From: Nectonema munidae
Taxonomy: Eukaryota; Nematomorpha; Nectonematoida; Nectonematidae
Assembly (NCBI GenBank): GCA_030549495.1
Contig: JAUIRK010000511.1
Location: 417,501 to 481,500 of the forward strand
Length of the DNA stretch: 64,000 nt
Direction: 5' to 3'
The first letter of the stretch is position 1; each line of letters opens with the position of its first letter. The translations under genes and the position numbers were made by a program. Of the stretch, positions 59,736 to 64,000 are shown piece by piece. Below the pieces are notes generated by a model. That model had not been told where the DNA came from, did no database searches, and saw nothing but the letters and a program-made list of their open reading frames with translations.

Positions 59736-60975
59736 TTATTTAACATATTTGAAAACAAATTCTTATGTAAACATTAAATATTTTATATGCCACAAAATGG
59801 AGGTGGCCGAACAACTATAGAGTAGTTTTTTTGCTGTACGATAGAGGGCTAATATACTATATAAAGAACACACCCAACCAAACAATTATGATGCAACAAA
59901 AAAGGGCAAGCCTCTCCAAATACACTAATAACATTTCTCCTGAAAATTTTTTAAAAAGAAGAATTACATCGCTTTAGTTCTTACTTTTTTTTTCATACTT
60001 CTCCTATTGGCCCAAATAAAATCAATCAAACCAATCAAATTTTCCGTTATGCATCAAAACTTGTTTTAACTGGTTTTGAATATTTTTTATGTTAACAAAC
60101 TTCTTTTATAATTGTCAATTATTTTTCAACACTATAGTAAAAAACAAGCAAATGCAAATACAGTATACAGAAAAAAATTATATTCTAAAAGTAATGTTTT
60201 AACTTCAAATCAAAGCAATAGTGAAAGTGATTCAAAAAGTGGGTTGGAATTAGTTAAGTAATTCACAGAGCGTATCAAGAAAACTATTTTCTTTTTGAAA
60301 ACCCATATGTTTAGTACATTTATGGCCACATGCTGTGTTCACATCCGTCAAAGTTTTACTGAAAAAAAACGAAATAGACATATCACATTGAAAAAACTTC
60401 TCATAATTAAAACATAATCTCATTACAACGTTAATTTTGTATTTAATGGATCTCCAAAAATATGCTAACTTTGATCAAAGTCTTCGATTTGCCGAACGAA
60501 TGAAATATTTTGAAAGACACACGACCAAATCGTAACTGTCATGAAGGGTAAATAAAAAAAAGAATGATCTTTGCTTTTTCTAGTAAAAAGATGTAATCAA
60601 TTCTTGGAGGTAAGTTAAATCGTATTTAGGGTATATTTCAAATTTTTTAAACTTCTAATTATTAACTTTTTAATTAAGTAACCAAATAATCAATATTTGC
60701 AGTATACTATCATGTCTTGTTCGTTTTCCCATTTTAAATTGTGTCCGGGTATCATTCTTGGATCAGCATTTTGAACACAAGTGATCAAGTATAAATGAGC
60801 TGGTTAACGATAAAATAATTGAAAACAAAGCGAGACATACTGAACTAGGATCAATATGACAACGTAGTTTGGCAGAGAAGGTATATAAATTAGAAGTATT
60901 TTGGAATAATGCTACAAATACCACAAAATCTCTTAATTTACAAATAAAATGGTACATGAATTCAAATTTTTTGAA
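59736..60975. other. AT-rich DNA, nothing recognised
   Basis: A minus-strand frame 60763-60957 has no domain. No element ends. Confidence 0.45.
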
Positions 60976-61560
60976 ATAAACTGTGTGTGTGTGTGTGTGT
61001 CTCCTTTTTCAAGTGAAGGAATTTAGTTCGCGTCAATCAATGAAAGAGTATATAATGAGTAGTGTTGTGTATAAAAGAATATTTATAATTAAATGTAATC
61101 ATTGATCATCATCATCACATTATATTGATCAGTTAGCCAGCAAGACAATTTGCAGGATTTAAAAAAGAAAGTTGTCATTACTTTTTTTTTATCGTCATAA
61201 ATTGCTTTCACATTTCGCAAATTAACATATCAAAAATAAGGGCTTGGCAAAACTAATTAAAACGGTATGACGCAAATTGATTGGTTGCCAAAAGGAGACA
61301 ATTAATTCCACTCAAGTGGTGTTAAGTAAAATGTCGTTGATTACGAAGATCATTTCAGCAAGAAGAAGAATAATAAAAAAAATTTCAGGAAAAGCACTTC
61401 ACACATATGGCTTCAATTATAATAAAGAAGGCAAGTAACGAGCGGAATAGTTGGTGAGAAAATTCCACAAATTTTTCTCGCTTATTTTTCCAACAACAAT
61501 ATATGAGTTGAGATCACTGGAAGATCACTTTATTGAGGGATTAAAATAAGGATTAATTCT
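60976..61560. promoter_or_regulatory. Possible host enhancer-like stretch
   Basis: After a short (GT)n at 60981-61000 the sequence is repeat-free and dense in motifs that homeodomain and other factors bind: CACTCAAGTGGTG (NK2/tinman type TCAAGTGG), ATTGATTGGTTGCC, ACTAATTAAAAC, ATTAACATATC and TTTTTTTATCGTCATAAATT. No coding frame. Purely suggestive, because AT-rich DNA throws up such motifs by chance. Confidence 0.22.
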
Positions 61561-63657
61561 TCTATTCATTAGCGATTTAAATTGATTAAGCTTCTATTAC
61601 GAATTACAATTATGTAAGCTATTAAAAATAGCATTTTATTAGTATAGAAGTGAAGAGTATGAGTATTTATGTGTAAAAATTGATTCAAAATTATATTTTT
61701 GTGTCATTATAATAATGTATTGAAAGATGCTTCAGTAGGTATTGGTGTGTTAAAAAAATAAAAAGCCTATACTTGATATGGAAACTAGAATAAGCGTCTA
61801 TTATGCCCATTTTCATAGCAGACTTCTTTTTTGTAACTTTATGTGGTGTAATTCTAGTATTTCTAAACTTAATCTATGACAAACTAAAGAAGACAGAACC
61901 TTGAAGACTATTTTGAATAAAGATCCGTTTATATATGCGTAATTTGTATAAAATTCCTAATATTAATCAAATCAGTCAAATTCAATCGTCAATTTTTGTT
62001 TTCAAATGTAGAATTTTTTCTTGTGAAATGAGTTATAAATTTTGTGAAAATATAATTAAAGAAACATTAGGTACAATAATAAACATTTCATAAAAAAATC
62101 TATAAAGGCATGGAATTCTTTACCTATTGATACAAGAAGCTTACAAAAATTCTCAAGTGTTTTAGACGCATGTGTAAAAATTATATTCTATCTAATTAAA
62201 TAGCTTTGTGAAGTGTAACATCCTTTTCAAGAAATTGATAAACCTGCATTTTTTTCTTCATTTTTTAGACAATTGATCACACCTTCCACAAACCTCAATT
62301 ATGGTCCTGTGATGTCTGCAATGAGAATTTTTCCTTCAACCAATCTTAGGTCAAAATAGTGGCATCCTCTTTCAAGATATTGTTTCCTGAAGTATTTGAA
62401 TGTTTTATGTTGTTTTTTTTGTTTTTTTTTTGTTTTTTTTTCTTCCTTTAATTAATATTTGTGAAATATTTTAAATGAACTTGATGTAATTGAAAAAGAT
62501 ATGTTTGTGGAGTTTTTTTTCCTAACAGTCAAAATGTCTTATCAGGATTTTTTTCTCCTTTTTTTTAATATCCTTTTCAAACTCTTCATTTTAAAGCTCT
62601 TGTTGCTATATGCATGTTATATTGTTCTTTATCACGGTGCGACAATAACCTAGTAGGTTTGCTCCGCCATGTTATATTTTAAACTGGTTTTTTTAAATAA
62701 ACAAATAAGTATAAGTCTCACATACGACTAATACACTCCACATCTCATAATCAAAAAGTCGTATTTGAGCGGAAGCCTTGATAGAGAGTTTTAATAAGAA
62801 CAAGAAGAATAAATTTATTCACAAATAGAGAACACGCAAAAAATGAGGGAAAAATTATGTATCAGGTTTAGGAGTTAGGATTACACTTTCAAAAAAAGAG
62901 AGAGACTTTTAAAATTTATAATTGGTCTTTCTTTACATTTTTTTTTATCAAAGCAATATAAATTAATAATTTACTACAAAGTTGCAAATGTCAAAGATAA
63001 AGCTTGTTTTAAATTCAAAAAAAGAGGAAAATGAAAATCAATTTTTAATGATGCATTTGCAAGTAAAAATCACTAAATTTTGTATAAAATGTTACTACGA
63101 AAAAGTACACTTAATACACGGTCTGTCATATCCCAATGTGGCAGCGCAGAACAAAAGTTTCAGAGCTGGAACAGGACAAAAGTTTTACGGTCAGGATCCC
63201 GAGCAGCTTAGCTGAGTGTCTATAGTCACAAGATGAATGAATTTTTTACCCATAGCACTGAAACACAAAAAAAGATATTACAAATTCACTAAGCTAACTT
63301 ATAAATGATTAGAATTTGAAATTTTTCGCAAATCTTTTCAAATATTTTGATGTTTGAGTCGCGTTTTTTTGAATCTATCTATTTTAAAGTAAAAAGACTT
63401 ATGAACAAAAGAGATGATAGAGATATTCGTGTTGAGATATAGCATATGTGCCAAATTTTTAGAGTCTTCATCGACAATTTTGGCGCTTTTTTTATATCCA
63501 AAATGGGGATTTCTAAGTTGCTCTGCTCTATCTTATTACATTGCTATTTCTCTTTAAAATACGTGTTTAAATGTAATCTATATTGTGCATAGGTTATATA
63601 CATCACAAATATATCAATAAATTGTAAATATTTAATCAGAAATTAAATATTCATCAA
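61561..63657. other. AT-rich DNA, possible LINE C-terminal scrap at 62080-62190
   Basis: KHFIKKSIKAWNSLPIDTRS near 62080 recalls the W-N-x-L-P end of LINE ORF2, but the match is short. A 77-residue frame at 62982-63215 is unrecognised. 62410-62450 is poly-T. Confidence 0.35.
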
Positions 63658-63756
63658 GTATCGAAATATGAGGAAAGTAGGCTTGCTGCGGGATCGAACC
63701 GAACACCTTGAGTCATTGAAACCCAGCATCTAACCGACTTTACTCACACCCCCCTC
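63658..63756 (-). repeat. SINE family 1, head only, minus strand
   Basis: AGGCTTGCTGCGGGATCGAA and ATTGAAACCCAGCATCTAAC then CTCACACCCCCC on the plus strand. Body lost, like 56707-56802. Confidence 0.8.
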
Positions 63757-64000
63757 AAATTGTTATATATATAATACTTGTTTCAAGAAAGCTTAAAAAT
63801 GCAAGCATTAAAAAGAGGAGAGTGCATTATAACTTTGCTAACTTTCTTGAGAGTAGATCACCACCGAGTATAAACTTATATGTTATTCTTGTATGTTCGA
63901 TAATTTCATTGTTCCCTGTTCAGTTTACCATACCTATTTCTGAGTATTTGAGCTTGGGGATATATTTTTTTTATAAAAATAAAAAAATTTTTTTTACAAA
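63757..64000. other. AT-rich DNA, nothing recognised
   Basis: Ends in A/T runs. Confidence 0.4.

Overview
The window is AT-rich eukaryotic DNA that looks like intergenic or intronic sequence. It is packed with decayed mobile elements and holds no complete host gene that I can support. The mix points to an arthropod: fragments of at least four piggyBac copies, many hAT elements, a Tigger/pogo piece, a Tc1-like element, LINE tails and a tRNA-derived SINE with about a dozen copies. A crustacean such as a copepod or sea louse fits the base composition and element mix, but that is a guess from memory.

Layout. 1-5 kb: AT-rich DNA, SINE copies, a hAT scrap, and at 3129-3529 (minus) the only stretch that looks like a spliced host exon. 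5-8.4 kb: a decayed piggyBac whose catalytic-core pieces lie either side of a 1.33 kb internally deleted hAT with a perfect 8-bp target duplication. 8.4-14.3 kb: possible host regulatory DNA, a short hAT, a SINE with a long target duplication, a foldback element and a (TG)n tract of about 425 bp. 14.7-21.4 kb: mostly unrecognised, with one 716-bp hAT bounded by an exact 8-bp duplication. 21.4-25.2 kb: a Tigger/pogo end and transposase piece, a SINE and several short hAT-like elements. 26.5-31.9 kb: a 435-bp repeat (second copy inverted near 50.5 kb), a LINE piece, a nearly whole but broken piggyBac and a LINE 3' end. 32.5-38.4 kb: a G-rich foldback element, 151-bp tandem repeats and a palindrome of about 460 bp. 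38.4-43 kb: low-repeat DNA that may be host regulatory sequence. 43-48.9 kb: a hAT coding remnant, a broken copy of a repeated gene family of unknown function, and a minus-strand piggyBac next to a (GAT)n tract of about 467 bp. 49-57 kb: a 17-bp perfect hairpin, a Tc1-like element with 116-bp inverted ends, short hATs and a cluster of SINEs. 57-64 kb: AT-rich DNA with a third piggyBac fragment and a possible enhancer-like stretch near 61 kb.

No gene set here works together as a host pathway. The value of the window lies in its record of nested insertions, the SINE families, the shared 21-nt minisatellites that encode K/E-rich heptads, and the unexplained palindromes. I found no convincing new functional system. 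The best leads are the candidate exon, the 44.9-46.3 kb family and the heptad minisatellites.
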